Assembly: GCA_016715325.1 (NCBI GenBank)
Contig: JADKAL010000004.1
Location: forward strand, 237,695 to 301,694
Length of the DNA: 64,000 nt
Direction: 5' to 3'
DNA from: Methylococcaceae bacterium
GTDB lineage: Bacteria > Pseudomonadota > Gammaproteobacteria > Methylococcales > Methylomonadaceae
The notes below the pieces were generated by a model, which worked only from the letters and a program-made list of their open reading frames with translations, was not told the origin of the DNA and made no database searches. Of the stretch, positions 53,777-62,825 are shown in pieces. The position numbers were made by a program, and so were the translations under genes. How positions within the stretch are numbered: position 1 is the first letter of the stretch; each line of letters starts with the position of its first letter.

Positions 53777-53818
53777 TGTCTATGCCTCTGCTAAATAGCA
53801 GAGCATGATCGAATTTAG

Positions 53819-54721
53819 CTAAAATTTTAAGACGACCGGTTCGGACGCATACAACCAAATAGCTTCTTGCTCTAATGCCTTGCCGCAGCGTTGTGATAGT
53901 TGTCCCAATTTAATTAAGTCGCTGTTCAACGCATTCATGTTATCCAGCTTTTGCATGGCATTTTCAAATTGGATACGGGTTTTTGACCAAACCTCAGCGT
54001 TGCCGTAGATCGGTAATTTATTTTCCCAATCTGTGAGCCAATAAAAATGTAACGTTGAATTGGGGTGAAGCATACCGGCTAATCGGGCGTAATTGGTCAA
54101 GCCGATGCCGTCATAATCCGGGAAGAGTATCACGTCATTAGCTCGCTTTTGTTCCGAGAACCATTTTAGTAATACCTCAGATAATTGCCCGGCATAATAG
54201 ACGAGACAGCCGTTAAACTCATCGGGCAACCAGTCGCAGCGGTCAAATAATGCTTGGTTTTCAACTAACAACAACGGGCGGTTGCAATGCCACGCATTAT
54301 TCGTGCTAACCTGCATGGCGGCCACACCCAATCGCTTGGTCAATTCCGAAGGGTTCATCGTGTTATCGCCACATTGCCAGACCACATCGCAATCCCAGGC
54401 TTTCATCAGTAAATAAAAACTGTCGTGGCCGGATTGGCCTTTTTTACTACTTAAGTCTGTGCCGATATTGCGGCTGCGCTTGGGTAAAAGCGATAGCAGT
54501 TGTTCATCTTCCATTGGATGGAGTTGACGAATATAGTTGCTAATGTTTTGACGATCAATCAACCGATAAACTACGCCGTTGCCTTGTTTTTTGACTTCAA
54601 TAAGGCGGGTATTAAGGGCGAACTGCTCCAACTCTTTGCGTTGGCTTTGGGTGAAAGCTGATGCGTTAAGCGGTTGTTCCTGCGCTAGCAAGCGTTTTAA
54701 GGCTTCAGATAAAAGTGACAT
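53819..54721 (-). CDS. jetD: Wadjet JetD/MksG-like TOPRIM nuclease
   Basis: 300 residues, last gene of the four-gene condensin operon. The C-terminal half has TOPRIM signatures: Glu in 'RPLLLVENQALFDRCDW' and the Asp-X-Asp in 'VILFPDYDGIGLTNYARL'. An N-terminal winged-helix-like part begins 'LLSEALKRLLAQEQPLNA'. In Wadjet systems this subunit cleaves circular plasmid DNA after loop extrusion by JetABC. The stop lies 43 bp from IS66 tnpA; the C-terminus may be affected by that insertion. Confidence 0.85.
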   Translation of the reverse strand: MSLLSEALKRLLAQEQPLNASAFTQSQRKELEQFALNTRLIEVKKQGNGVVYRLIDRQNISNYIRQLHPMEDEQLLSLLPKRSRNIGTDLSSKKGQSGHDSFYLLMKAWDCDVVWQCGDNTMNPSELTKRLGVAAMQVSTNNAWHCNRPLLLVENQALFDRCDWLPDEFNGCLVYYAGQLSEVLLKWFSEQKRANDVILFPDYDGIGLTNYARLAGMLHPNSTLHFYWLTDWENKLPIYGNAEVWSKTRIQFENAMQKLDNMNALNSDLIKLGQLSQRCGKALEQEAIWLYASEPVVLKF

Positions 54722-57519
54722 CAGGCTTGGTTCTCAGCGGTAATGGCTTCGAGAATTTGCCAATTTAGGCGGCTGATAGTGTTTTTACCCTGGACATTGC
54801 CGATAGGCACGCAATAGCGTGCGGTAATTTGCGGTTCTGGGGAAGCAAAAATCAGGGAAAAACCGAACTCTGCCGCCGTTTCAATCAAGTTACGCTGGTT
54901 ATGTTGATCCAGGGATGCGGCCTCATCCAAATAACAGGCTGTCTTGATTTGTTTGCGTGGGTCTTGCATTTGGTTGAGCATGGCAAGGCCAGTGATGAGT
55001 TTAGCCATCAGCACCGTACCGTTTGAGGCGGCGCTGTCGATGTCCTCAAATTCGGCTGGTTCTTGACCTTCCTTGGCGATGATAAAAACCAACCGGAACA
55101 GATGCTCAACCCGCAAACTACCTCGGGCTTCGCCTTCCTTGATGAGTAAATCCTTAGCTTTATTGAGTTCTTTGTCGTCCAGCACGGCATTATGGTCGAA
55201 CAGATCGAAAGAATTGCCCGAATCGACCTGTTCTGAGGTTGAGATAAGGGTTTGTATCGCCTTGACTAAGGCATCTTCTTCCCTCGGTTCAATTTTAAAG
55301 ACCTTAAGGTCTGAAAGCTGGCGGCGATTAATTTTGTTATTAAATTCCCGCATCCGCCGTTTGAATGACTCCAGGCTATTGCGTAAATCACGCAAAATGG
55401 CCGCTACCTGGACGACGGCTGAACGGGCTTTGCGCTCAATGGATGCTTGTTCCTGGCTGAGTTGCGCCGTGTAATTGAACAAGGCCACCAACTCTTGTTC
55501 GGCTGAATCCTGAGTTTGAAACTTACTCACACCTTCTTGGTGTAATTTACTGAGTTGCAGACTTAGGTTGTCATCGATTTGCCGTAACTTTTGGCAATCG
55601 CGGTTATAGTTTTCAATCTGGTCTGCTAAGGCCGACATGACCAATACCGCCGGTTCCATACAAGGCAGAGAGGGTAGCTGTTCTAAAAAATTAAAAGGCG
55701 GTTGTTGATCCAAGCGCTGATGGCGGGCAGCATTGATGCGTTGATGTTGACTTTGTAACTCACCTTGTTCAGTTTTAAGGCTTGTTTGCATTGCCGCGAG
55801 GCTTTTTTTGTTATCGGCCAATGTTAATTCTTCCTGATCAAGCCCAGCAATGTTCCGTTGTATTTCGGCAATCGTTTGCAATCTTGTTGACTCACTTTCT
55901 TTGAGTGACACCAATTCTTGATAATCTTGAATATCGTTATCCAGCGCCTTGATTTGCCGTTCCACCCCTGTTTGCTTCTGTTTTTGTTGAGCCAATGTTT
56001 CAACGGTTTGTAACAGCTTTTCCAACGCTGATAGTTGACGTGTGCAATCGTCGATTTCAGTTTCAAGTTCGTGTGCTGTCTTTAGGGTGAGGTTCGCTTC
56101 CAGTGCTGATATATCAAGGGAGAAACCGGGAAGTTTCAGAAGATTTCCCGACAATTTGCTTTCCAGCACCCCAATAAGCGATTGGAAGGCTGGTTTATCA
56201 TGTAGATCAATTGCATTACCTTCGGTGACAGATAAGCTCAATACCGATTTAGCCAAAAGCCGTGTCAACAGGTCGAAACTGCTTTTTGGCAAAAGCTTTT
56301 GGAGCTGCAAATAAAAATTATCGTTTAGGTTGGTTAACTGCTGGTTCAATTCATCCCGTTCTTTGCGGATTTTGGCGATATTCCTTTTGATGGCATCGGA
56401 TGACTGATGTTGTTCGGCATTTTTGATGCGGGTGACCAAATCATCGCGTTGTTCCTGCAAAGCTTGCCGTTGCTTTTCCAACTGCGTACCATCAGTGACA
56501 AACTGAAATCGGACAGTCAGCTCTTGATAACGCGTTTCCTTTTTTTCATGTTCTTTTAACGCAATATTGGCATTCGCTTGATCTTGGAAAATGGCTTTTT
56601 GGCGATGCTCCAATGTGCCGATTTCAGTCGTCAAACTCTCAAAGCGTTGTTGCAGTTCGATAGAACTGTTTTGAAAATGGGCTTCCCAATCATTCAACCC
56701 TTGTTCGATTAATGGTCGCCATTGAATAATTTTGCCACGCAACCCAAGACGTGTCTGCTGGCTATTTTCCATGGTCTCAATCAGCGGCTTGTTACGGAAT
56801 ACTGCATCATATTGAGACTTATCGTAATTGACATCGGCGAAGTTTTTATCCCATTCGCTTTTAAAATCAACACTACGATCCTGTAAGTCATTTTTGAAGA
56901 TTTCCAGCAAATAGGTTTTTACTTCCCGGCTATCCAAACGATCCAACCGTAAAGTTCGGGTCAAGATGCGTTGGTACGTTCCAGCTTGGGAGGTAAACTC
57001 AAGTGGAAAGATGGTTAAATCAGGGTCATCCGAACGCTGCTTTTGCCTATTACCGTACAACAAAGCCCGTAAATCGGCTTGTTGGTAAATTTTGGCAGGT
57101 TTGCCGCATTCGAATAAACGGCTGATCAATTTCGGCTGGGCAACTAAGTGACCATTTTGCAATCGATAATCATCAAGATCAAGGCTGCCTTGATAGGCAA
57201 AGTACTCATAATCATGGCTTAAGCCCTTACCAACACAACCAATCACCGCCATCCCGGAAGGCAACAACACTTCGAGCAGAATATACGAACTGTTGTATGG
57301 AAAATAGAAGCGTCGGGTATTTTCAGGGCTATGCGCCCCGAAATCCATGTGCTGTTTGTTGAGAATGAGAAGAAACTGCAAGGCATTTATCAGGCTGGTT
57401 TTGCCGGTATTGTTGGGGGCGATAATCGACACCGAATCGTCTAGCGGCAATTCAGCGCGGCTGTAACCGGCACTATTGAGTAACACAAGCTTCTGGAATC
57501 CATACTGTGCCAAACTCAA
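54721..57519 (-). CDS. jetC: Wadjet JetC/MksB-like SMC ATPase
   Basis: 932 residues. Walker A with Lys about residue 40 in 'SIIAPNNTGKTSLINALQFL', two long coiled-coil arms (about residues 220-420 and 480-740) around a hinge-like middle, and the C-terminal Walker B 'TACYLDEAASLDQHNQRNLI'. The SMC-type motor extrudes DNA loops together with the kleisin and its partner. Shorter than MukB (~1480) but within the range of MksB-like proteins. Genes upstream and downstream overlap it. Confidence 0.92.
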   Translation of the reverse strand: MSLAQYGFQKLVLLNSAGYSRAELPLDDSVSIIAPNNTGKTSLINALQFLLILNKQHMDFGAHSPENTRRFYFPYNSSYILLEVLLPSGMAVIGCVGKGLSHDYEYFAYQGSLDLDDYRLQNGHLVAQPKLISRLFECGKPAKIYQQADLRALLYGNRQKQRSDDPDLTIFPLEFTSQAGTYQRILTRTLRLDRLDSREVKTYLLEIFKNDLQDRSVDFKSEWDKNFADVNYDKSQYDAVFRNKPLIETMENSQQTRLGLRGKIIQWRPLIEQGLNDWEAHFQNSSIELQQRFESLTTEIGTLEHRQKAIFQDQANANIALKEHEKKETRYQELTVRFQFVTDGTQLEKQRQALQEQRDDLVTRIKNAEQHQSSDAIKRNIAKIRKERDELNQQLTNLNDNFYLQLQKLLPKSSFDLLTRLLAKSVLSLSVTEGNAIDLHDKPAFQSLIGVLESKLSGNLLKLPGFSLDISALEANLTLKTAHELETEIDDCTRQLSALEKLLQTVETLAQQKQKQTGVERQIKALDNDIQDYQELVSLKESESTRLQTIAEIQRNIAGLDQEELTLADNKKSLAAMQTSLKTEQGELQSQHQRINAARHQRLDQQPPFNFLEQLPSLPCMEPAVLVMSALADQIENYNRDCQKLRQIDDNLSLQLSKLHQEGVSKFQTQDSAEQELVALFNYTAQLSQEQASIERKARSAVVQVAAILRDLRNSLESFKRRMREFNNKINRRQLSDLKVFKIEPREEDALVKAIQTLISTSEQVDSGNSFDLFDHNAVLDDKELNKAKDLLIKEGEARGSLRVEHLFRLVFIIAKEGQEPAEFEDIDSAASNGTVLMAKLITGLAMLNQMQDPRKQIKTACYLDEAASLDQHNQRNLIETAAEFGFSLIFASPEPQITARYCVPIGNVQGKNTISRLNWQILEAITAENQA

Positions 57520-58082
57520 AGCGTATCCCCCGCGTCGTCTTCGGTTTGCATTGGGTCATTTCGCTCAGCTTGGGCAAGTTCTTGAAACAAGTCCAGATAG
57601 CGGTGCACGGCTGGCTGTAGCCGGTAAACGCCATCTTCTAAGACCAGAAAACCAATACGGGCGGCACTGTCCAATATTTCCTTGATTGTTTGGGGACTGG
57701 TGATTTCTTCGGCTTCCAAAATGGCATGATAATGGATATGGAGTTTGTTAATTAACGGCGTATCAAGCTGCCACTGTTGGAACTGGAACAAATGTAAACC
57801 TTGATCGGCCTGATATTCAAATAGCAGCATCAACAGCAATGCCAGGCGACGCGTGAGTTTGCCAGTGTAGGTGCTGGCTTGATCGGTTTTAAAGTAGGCA
57901 TAACCCCGCCCATCCAATACGAGACTAAAACCTAATGCAGCAAACAAGGTTTCATATTGACTCTGATGATTTTCAAGTTCTACCCATAGCTCACTGTCCT
58001 GTAAGCGGTTTAAATGGGCTCCGGAACTTAACAGTTTAAACAGGGGGTGTAATTGGGGTAGTTGCTTTAAGTCTATAGTCAT
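57516..58082 (-). CDS. jetB: Wadjet JetB/MksE-like kleisin-associated protein
   Basis: 188 residues with winged-helix-like pattern ('LNRLQDSELWVELENHQSQY', 'TRRLALLLMLLFEYQADQGL', 'IKEILDSAARIGFLVLEDGV') typical of MukE/JetB. Overlaps jetA by four bases (ATGA) and jetC by four, so the four subunits are translationally coupled. Bridges kleisin and SMC heads. Confidence 0.88.
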   Translation of the reverse strand: MTIDLKQLPQLHPLFKLLSSGAHLNRLQDSELWVELENHQSQYETLFAALGFSLVLDGRGYAYFKTDQASTYTGKLTRRLALLLMLLFEYQADQGLHLFQFQQWQLDTPLINKLHIHYHAILEAEEITSPQTIKEILDSAARIGFLVLEDGVYRLQPAVHRYLDLFQELAQAERNDPMQTEDDAGDTL

Positions 58083-59323
58083 AAGGCTTCAAGCGTGTGG
58101 CTGTGCAAACGAATGCGGACTTTTTTAAGCGTAATCTGGGTTTCATCCGTATTAGGGCTTGTGCTAATATCGGGAAGGCGGATGAATTTGTGATAAAGCT
58201 TTAACAGCGTGGCATCCTGATAATAACCATAATGGTTGACTAACCATTGCATCAAGTCCAATACCGGAAGATTTTGGTAAAGGTGCTTTCGAATACTATC
58301 TTCATCGACGCGTTCAAGCGGTATCTGCATTTCTTCAACCGTCTGCTCGGGAAAATCAACCGCTTTAGGCTGATAGTGGCGCACCTGTTCCATCAACGTT
58401 AATAATTCAGCACCTATGGCTACCGATACGGGACGTTCCTTACGCCAAACCGGCAAGCTTTTTTGTGGAAAGGTTCGGCGTAAGCCTTTTTTGCGTACAT
58501 CGCCTAATAATTGTCCGATGGCAGCGCTGAGGTGGTTGTGGCGACGGACTTCTTCCCGCAAAGGCATCAAGATGTTGGTGCATTGTTTCAAAGCAAGACG
58601 ACCGGATTGCCGTAAGTCTTTCACCCGAAAACCAACCTGGCGCAACAGGACTTGATGGCTGTATAAACCGCCTTGATTGTGCAATTGCTGGGATAACGAT
58701 TCCAGCACACGTTCGGCTTCTTCCAGTAACGGATAGAAACTGCCGCCAGCACCAGTATCCATCAGCTCGGTCATGGGTTGCACGTAACGGTCGTAGGCTT
58801 CCAACACTTCACGGTAACGTCTCGATAGCGGCATACGTTCATCAGCGGCTTTGGCGCGTTCGGCAATATCCTGGATGACATAGGTGTCCTGATCCAGTTG
58901 TTGTAATATTTGCCGAAGTTGATTGTCGATGCGCACTGCACCCTGTTGCAACGCCGCCATATCACGATCTTGAAAGGCTTGGTGTAACTGCTCCAGGGCG
59001 ATTTTAATGTCACTAATACGGGCTTTTAAGATGTCCGACAAACCCAGTTCGTGTTCATGCAGCAAGCTGCCGACAAATTGGCGGACGTTTTCGTTAAGTT
59101 GGAGCGTATTGCTATGCGACATTTCAATTAACAATTCCGCGTTAACGAGTTGTTGCAAGCGCTCTATGTGCTGCTCAAGAGAGTCATGCACATAGATTTT
59201 TCCAAATATGCCTAGCACATCGTCGCGTTCATAACCGATCTGGTCACGGCCAAGTAAAACGATACGTTCTACGGCCTCCCAGTGTTTATCAAGCGCCCTA
59301 ACCAGGCTACGTGGATTAATCAT
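58079..59323 (-). CDS. jetA: Wadjet JetA/MksF-like kleisin
   Basis: 414 residues, first gene of the operon. Opens 'MINPRSLVRALDKHWEAVER', has a long helical middle (coiled-coil around 'ILKARISDIKIALEQLHQAF') and a C-terminal winged-helix-like end ('DLMQWLVNHYGYYQDATLLK'). This order is that of MukF/JetA kleisins which link the SMC heads. With jetBCD it forms a full plasmid-clearing system. Confidence 0.87.
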   Translation of the reverse strand: MINPRSLVRALDKHWEAVERIVLLGRDQIGYERDDVLGIFGKIYVHDSLEQHIERLQQLVNAELLIEMSHSNTLQLNENVRQFVGSLLHEHELGLSDILKARISDIKIALEQLHQAFQDRDMAALQQGAVRIDNQLRQILQQLDQDTYVIQDIAERAKAADERMPLSRRYREVLEAYDRYVQPMTELMDTGAGGSFYPLLEEAERVLESLSQQLHNQGGLYSHQVLLRQVGFRVKDLRQSGRLALKQCTNILMPLREEVRRHNHLSAAIGQLLGDVRKKGLRRTFPQKSLPVWRKERPVSVAIGAELLTLMEQVRHYQPKAVDFPEQTVEEMQIPLERVDEDSIRKHLYQNLPVLDLMQWLVNHYGYYQDATLLKLYHKFIRLPDISTSPNTDETQITLKKVRIRLHSHTLEAL

Positions 59324-59426
59324 TATTTAAGGTTTAAGTACTCGGTTATCCACTGTTTATCACAGAAAAGGTAGCACACTACCCTGGATCAATGCTTAGC
59401 TGAACGTAACCGCGATGCCCTGAAAC

Positions 59427-59693
59427 TTAAGCCGCTTGGTCAAAAATAACTTTGACGCGAATCCCAGCCTTTGCCGCCAATGTCAGCAACATATCCAAAC
59501 TAAATTTTTTCCATTTCCCGCGCACCAAATCAGAAATCCTGGCTTGCGATACGCCCAATTGCACAGCCGCTTGCTCTTGGGTAAGGTTGTTGTCCGCTAT
59601 CCATAACCTTAACCTTGCCATCAAGTCAGCCCGAAGTTGCAATATTTCGGCCTCATGCTCCCTGGAAGCCAAGTTCCAAAAATAGGTTGTCAC
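59427..59693 (-). CDS. XRE-family antitoxin (HigA-like)
   Basis: 88 residues with a helix-turn-helix ('NNLTQEQAAVQLGVSQARIS') and the HigA2-like end 'LLTLAAKAGIRVKVIFDQ'. It follows the RelE-like gene in the order toxin-antitoxin, typical of HigBA. It should repress the pair and neutralise the toxin. Confidence 0.88.
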   Translation of the reverse strand: MTTYFWNLASREHEAEILQLRADLMARLRLWIADNNLTQEQAAVQLGVSQARISDLVRGKWKKFSLDMLLTLAAKAGIRVKVIFDQAA

Positions 59694-59716
59694 TTGCTTT
59701 AATCGTGTCGGTCATG

Positions 59717-60031
59717 TCATTCTCCCATTTGTTGGTATCTTTTCTTCGCCAATTCAATGTCGCTTTGCGCTGTTTTTTGCGACTTTTTATGAAAGCAATG
59801 CAGCACATAAACGCCTTCTGGACGTGTTGCCAAATAAATGATGCGGTACGCGCCGCCAGCCCTGATGCGCAGTTCCCTGACTCCAGCGCCCACGCCCGTC
59901 ATGGGTTTCCAATCGCCAGGTTCAAGCCCATGTTGGATTTGGTAAAGCTCGATGCCAGCATCACGCCTGGCCGCGTCTGGAAACTCGCGTAAGTCAGCCC
60001 TGCTTGAACCCATAAAAATAATGTCTTTCAC
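59717..60031 (-). CDS. RelE/HigB-like toxin (phage Gp49-like)
   Basis: 104 residues: 'KDIIFMGSSRADLREFPDAA', 'GVRELRIRAGGAYRIIYLAT' and 'VYVLHCFHKKSQKT', the core of Gp49/HigB-type ribosome-dependent mRNA interferases. Located just upstream of the XRE antitoxin on the same strand. Confidence 0.9.
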   Translation of the reverse strand: MKDIIFMGSSRADLREFPDAARRDAGIELYQIQHGLEPGDWKPMTGVGAGVRELRIRAGGAYRIIYLATRPEGVYVLHCFHKKSQKTAQSDIELAKKRYQQMGE

Positions 60032-60050
60032 AACGAAATTATATAAATTT

Positions 60051-60542
60051 TTATATAATTATACAAGTTTGTGTATAGATGGTTTTACAACAAACGTATA
60101 CTCCAAACTTATGAACGATAAGATCGTAGGTATCCGGCCCTTTCAATTCAAACGGGACAAGCACGGTTTTTTTGGCTTTGGAAAACTCACCCAGGGCGTA
60201 ATCAATGCCTTTGTATTCAGGTTCGACATCCCAGCTTTTTGCGTTGCTCAGGTCGCCCGCTGATTTGTAACCCAGCAATTCTTTGAAAAAGACCAGGAAG
60301 TCATTGTTTAACGTGCGTTCTTTGGTCTTTTTATGAAGTGCCTGATTGCTTAGGCGTTTTTCGATGATTTTTTTGTGCTTATCAGGAATTCCACCGTTGC
60401 TAAGAATGCCGTGGATAGCGATGGCTTTCTGGATAAATTTTCGGTTAAACAAGGCATTGCTATCTTTGCTGTTTCTCAATTGGAGTTCGGCCATATGCAT
60501 TTTTTCAAATATTAACACTTTGTCACGTAAAATTAACCACAT
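60051..60542 (-). pseudogene. N-terminal fragment of a type IIG/Eco57I-like restriction-modification enzyme
   Basis: Up to 163 residues. 'FFKELLGYKSAGDLSNAKSW' and 'GIDYALGEFSKAKKTVLVPF' then 'ELKGPDT' match the N-terminal nuclease-like domain of large single-chain restriction-modification proteins. The Glu-Leu-Lys of 'FELKG' would be catalytic. After 'GPDTYDL' the homologous sequence stops and about 22 unrelated residues follow. The methyltransferase and specificity parts are absent, so this is a truncated remnant. Confidence 0.7.
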
Positions 60543-60630
60543 ACAATTTAAACGAAGAAAATTGTTCCTTCTTGAGCATTGAAGTTACTTCCTGTTGTGT
60601 TATGTAAATTGGTGCACATTAGTATTAAGT

Positions 60631-61005
60631 CTAGAGATAACAATCATATGCCAAGTTCATCCGTAAGGCGACCGAGAGTAAGCGCTTGTCCCGTGTCCAA
60701 AGCCTTGCATGACCAGTTAATTGGATAGAGGCTAGCAGGTGTACGTCAATTAGCCCTATACCTAAGCCATACAGGGCATGTGTTTCGATGAAATAATTGA
60801 TTTCATCGGCAAACACCAGCGGTGCTTGTGGCAAGTTATCTAGCGCAGCCAATATCGTATCTCGTTGGCGCAAATTCCCTAATGCCAATTCACCCCGGAT
60901 ATAGGGATGGCTTAAGACACAATTCTGCAACAGTAAACTGGTTAATAGTGGATCATTTCCCCGGAGGTGATCGATCCATACCGAGGTATCGACCAGAACC
61001 ATCAT
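60631..61005 (-). CDS. vapC: VapC-type PIN-domain toxin
   Basis: 124 residues: 'MVLVDTSVWIDHLRG' (Asp), 'IRGELALGNL' (Glu), 'GIGLIDVHLLAS' (Asp), 'LWTRDKRLLSVA' (Asp). Complete PIN active site. Encoded right after its antitoxin. Confidence 0.93.
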   Translation of the reverse strand: MMVLVDTSVWIDHLRGNDPLLTSLLLQNCVLSHPYIRGELALGNLRQRDTILAALDNLPQAPLVFADEINYFIETHALYGLGIGLIDVHLLASIQLTGHARLWTRDKRLLSVALRMNLAYDCYL

Positions 61006-61006
61006 G

Positions 61007-61201
61007 TTAGGCGACAGTTTGCCGTCGCGGAATAGCTTCCAGTTGTGGCTCGCTGCCGCCCAAACTTGCCAACCTTTTAGCGCTTTCCCGCTCTATTAGG
61101 GCTTTCAATGCTTCCTTCACCAAACTGGATTTCTCCTGCAAGCTGGTCAATGCCTGGGCTTTGGCCAACAAGTCATCATCTAAAACAATTGTCGTTCTCA
61201 T
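61007..61201 (-). CDS. vapB: VapB-type antitoxin (type II, RHH)
   Basis: 64 residues beginning 'MRTTIVLDDDLLAKAQALTS', a ribbon-helix-helix N-terminus of the VapB group acting on 'ktsLVkeALkaLIere'-type sequence ('EKSSLVKEALKALIERESAK'). It ends one codon before the toxin start region. Confidence 0.9.
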   Translation of the reverse strand: MRTTIVLDDDLLAKAQALTSLQEKSSLVKEALKALIERESAKRLASLGGSEPQLEAIPRRQTVA

Positions 61202-61341
61202 GGTTGATCTCCAATAATATCATCGAATGATGCGCTTTTTTGTGCTTGAAAGCAATCCGTGACATATCCTTTCTATTGCTTTGCTTGCTTTAGCATAATT
61301 ACACTACCTTTAGTGTTAGGCGCAAATAGTTAAAATCAGAT

Positions 61342-62280
61342 TCACAAATCCCTTTGTCCATCAATGTGCTTAGCCCGCTTCATTTCCCGAATATAGGGCA
61401 TATGGTCTATGCCTGAGACCAATTTCCTGCGCCAATACAGGGGCGATTCAACGCCTTCTTCCCAAAGGGTGACGGCCTGGATGGTTTTCCGGCATAATTC
61501 GACCGACAACATAGCGGGCATCGACCGGTCGTCGATACGGTGCCGTTCGATAGTCCTGACCAGACCAGCGACCGGGTCTTCCAGGTTGTTTTTATGTTCG
61601 CCTTGCCGGTTGTTCACCCGGGTAAAAAATTCTTGCAAGTCCCTGTGTGTGCCCAGCATGATCAACGCCCCGGCCAATACTCCAGTGACAAAAATATCGG
61701 GCTTGGGGTTAATGCTGTCAATGAACGTTAGTTCATTACTGAAGAGCTTGATGGCTTTTTTGAGGTCGATGTCTTCGCGTTCATGGCTCAGCCGTTTGTC
61801 TTGCAAGGCTCTCGGCCTGCCCCGTAAGGCGATGTTGATCGCTTCATTGATGAAACCGCTCTTGATGCGTTCTGAGGTAAAGTTTAAGCCGAGTTCTTCA
61901 TAAATCCCCTGGATTAGCTCATTGGTTGGTAGTGTATTAATTCGTTTAGCTTGCATTTCGGCATTTAAAGCCGAGAACTCGACTTCTGATATGTCGAATA
62001 CCTGCGCCATCAAGGTGTCAGGCGGCTGCAGTTTGCCGGATCGCCACAGTGCTTTTCGGTTCTTGCCATCAAACTTGTACAGTTCACCGCCGACCTTCAA
62101 TAACGACACTAACCCTGAATACTGGGATAGTGATGGTGACTGTTGTAGGAATAGCCAATAGTTGTCATCTTGGTCTGGGATAAAGAGAAATAAAGGCGAT
62201 TCCTGGATGCTTAGCCAATCATGGTAGGGAATCTCTAATAATGAATAGGCGGATTCAGCGGAAGAATAGAGTGTTTTCAT
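61342..62280 (-). CDS. Hypothetical protein
   Basis: 312 residues, no signal peptide. Distinct parts are 'DNYWLFLQQSPSLSQYSGLV', 'RINTLPTNELIQGIYEELGL', 'KKAIKLFSNELTFIDSINPK' and 'IFVTGVLAGALIMLGTHRDL'. The last could be a short hydrophobic segment. I recognise no family. It is divergent from the xis-int genes with a ~220-bp AT-rich region between, suggesting a cargo gene near the integration end. Confidence 0.6.
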   Translation of the reverse strand: MKTLYSSAESAYSLLEIPYHDWLSIQESPLFLFIPDQDDNYWLFLQQSPSLSQYSGLVSLLKVGGELYKFDGKNRKALWRSGKLQPPDTLMAQVFDISEVEFSALNAEMQAKRINTLPTNELIQGIYEELGLNFTSERIKSGFINEAINIALRGRPRALQDKRLSHEREDIDLKKAIKLFSNELTFIDSINPKPDIFVTGVLAGALIMLGTHRDLQEFFTRVNNRQGEHKNNLEDPVAGLVRTIERHRIDDRSMPAMLSVELCRKTIQAVTLWEEGVESPLYWRRKLVSGIDHMPYIREMKRAKHIDGQRDL

Positions 62281-62501
62281 GCATTGGAATAATAATATAT
62301 TTATTTGTACAAATACCTTATTGATATTAAAGCATTTATTATAGCAATAATATTGGTTATTATTTTATATTACTATAAGCGCTTTATTATAGTAGATAAA
62401 TATGCTATTTTATCAGCAAATTGTTCAACTCTGGCAATTTTAACCCGCATGAAAAGTCAGCGGGACTGATTTTACCGTCACCTTCCAATGTGAGGCCTTG
62501 C

Positions 62502-62825
62502 ATGAAGACTTTAGACCTGCAACAAGCCGCTGCCCTTCTGCATATCCATCCTGTCACTTTGCAATCTAAAGCCAAGTCTGGGGTTATTCCTGGCGCAAAG
62601 GTCGGCAAGTGCTGGGTATTCGTCGAGGTTGACTTGGTCGACTATATCCGGTCAAACTATGGTCGGCGAACATTGCAGGGTGAACAGGAGAACAACCTAT
62701 GTCACTCTTTAAACGCAAAGACTCGTCCGTTTGGTGGGTCAAGGTCACCGTCAACGGACGCATTGTACAAAAAAGCGCTGGCACGTCCCACAGGGCAAAA
62801 GCGCAGGAATTCCATGACCGATTGA
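62502..62825 (+). CDS. Excisionase-like helix-turn-helix protein
   Basis: 107 residues from the internal ATG 'MKTLDLQQAAALLHIHPVTL', a MerR/excisionase-type (HTH_17) start followed by 'SKAKSGVIPGAKVGKCWVFV' and a basic tail. The frame overlaps the integrase by 127 bases, so either the C-terminal tail is real overlap or the protein is shorter in vivo. Small HTH proteins immediately upstream of an integrase usually direct excision. Confidence 0.8.
   Translation: MKTLDLQQAAALLHIHPVTLQSKAKSGVIPGAKVGKCWVFVEVDLVDYIRSNYGRRTLQGEQENNLCHSLNAKTRPFGGSRSPSTDALYKKALARPTGQKRRNSMTD

Larger units (their letters stand above)
51408..53815 (-). mobile_element. IS66-family insertion sequence (right end unresolved)
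   Basis: Three IS66 genes (tnpA, tnpB, tnpC) in the standard order on the minus strand. The left end begins GTAAGCGG at 51408, the usual IS66 terminus. A matching CGCTTAC was not found after tnpA, so the right end is ill-defined or truncated near the end of the jetD gene. It separates the thymidylate operon from the Wadjet operon. Confidence 0.78.
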
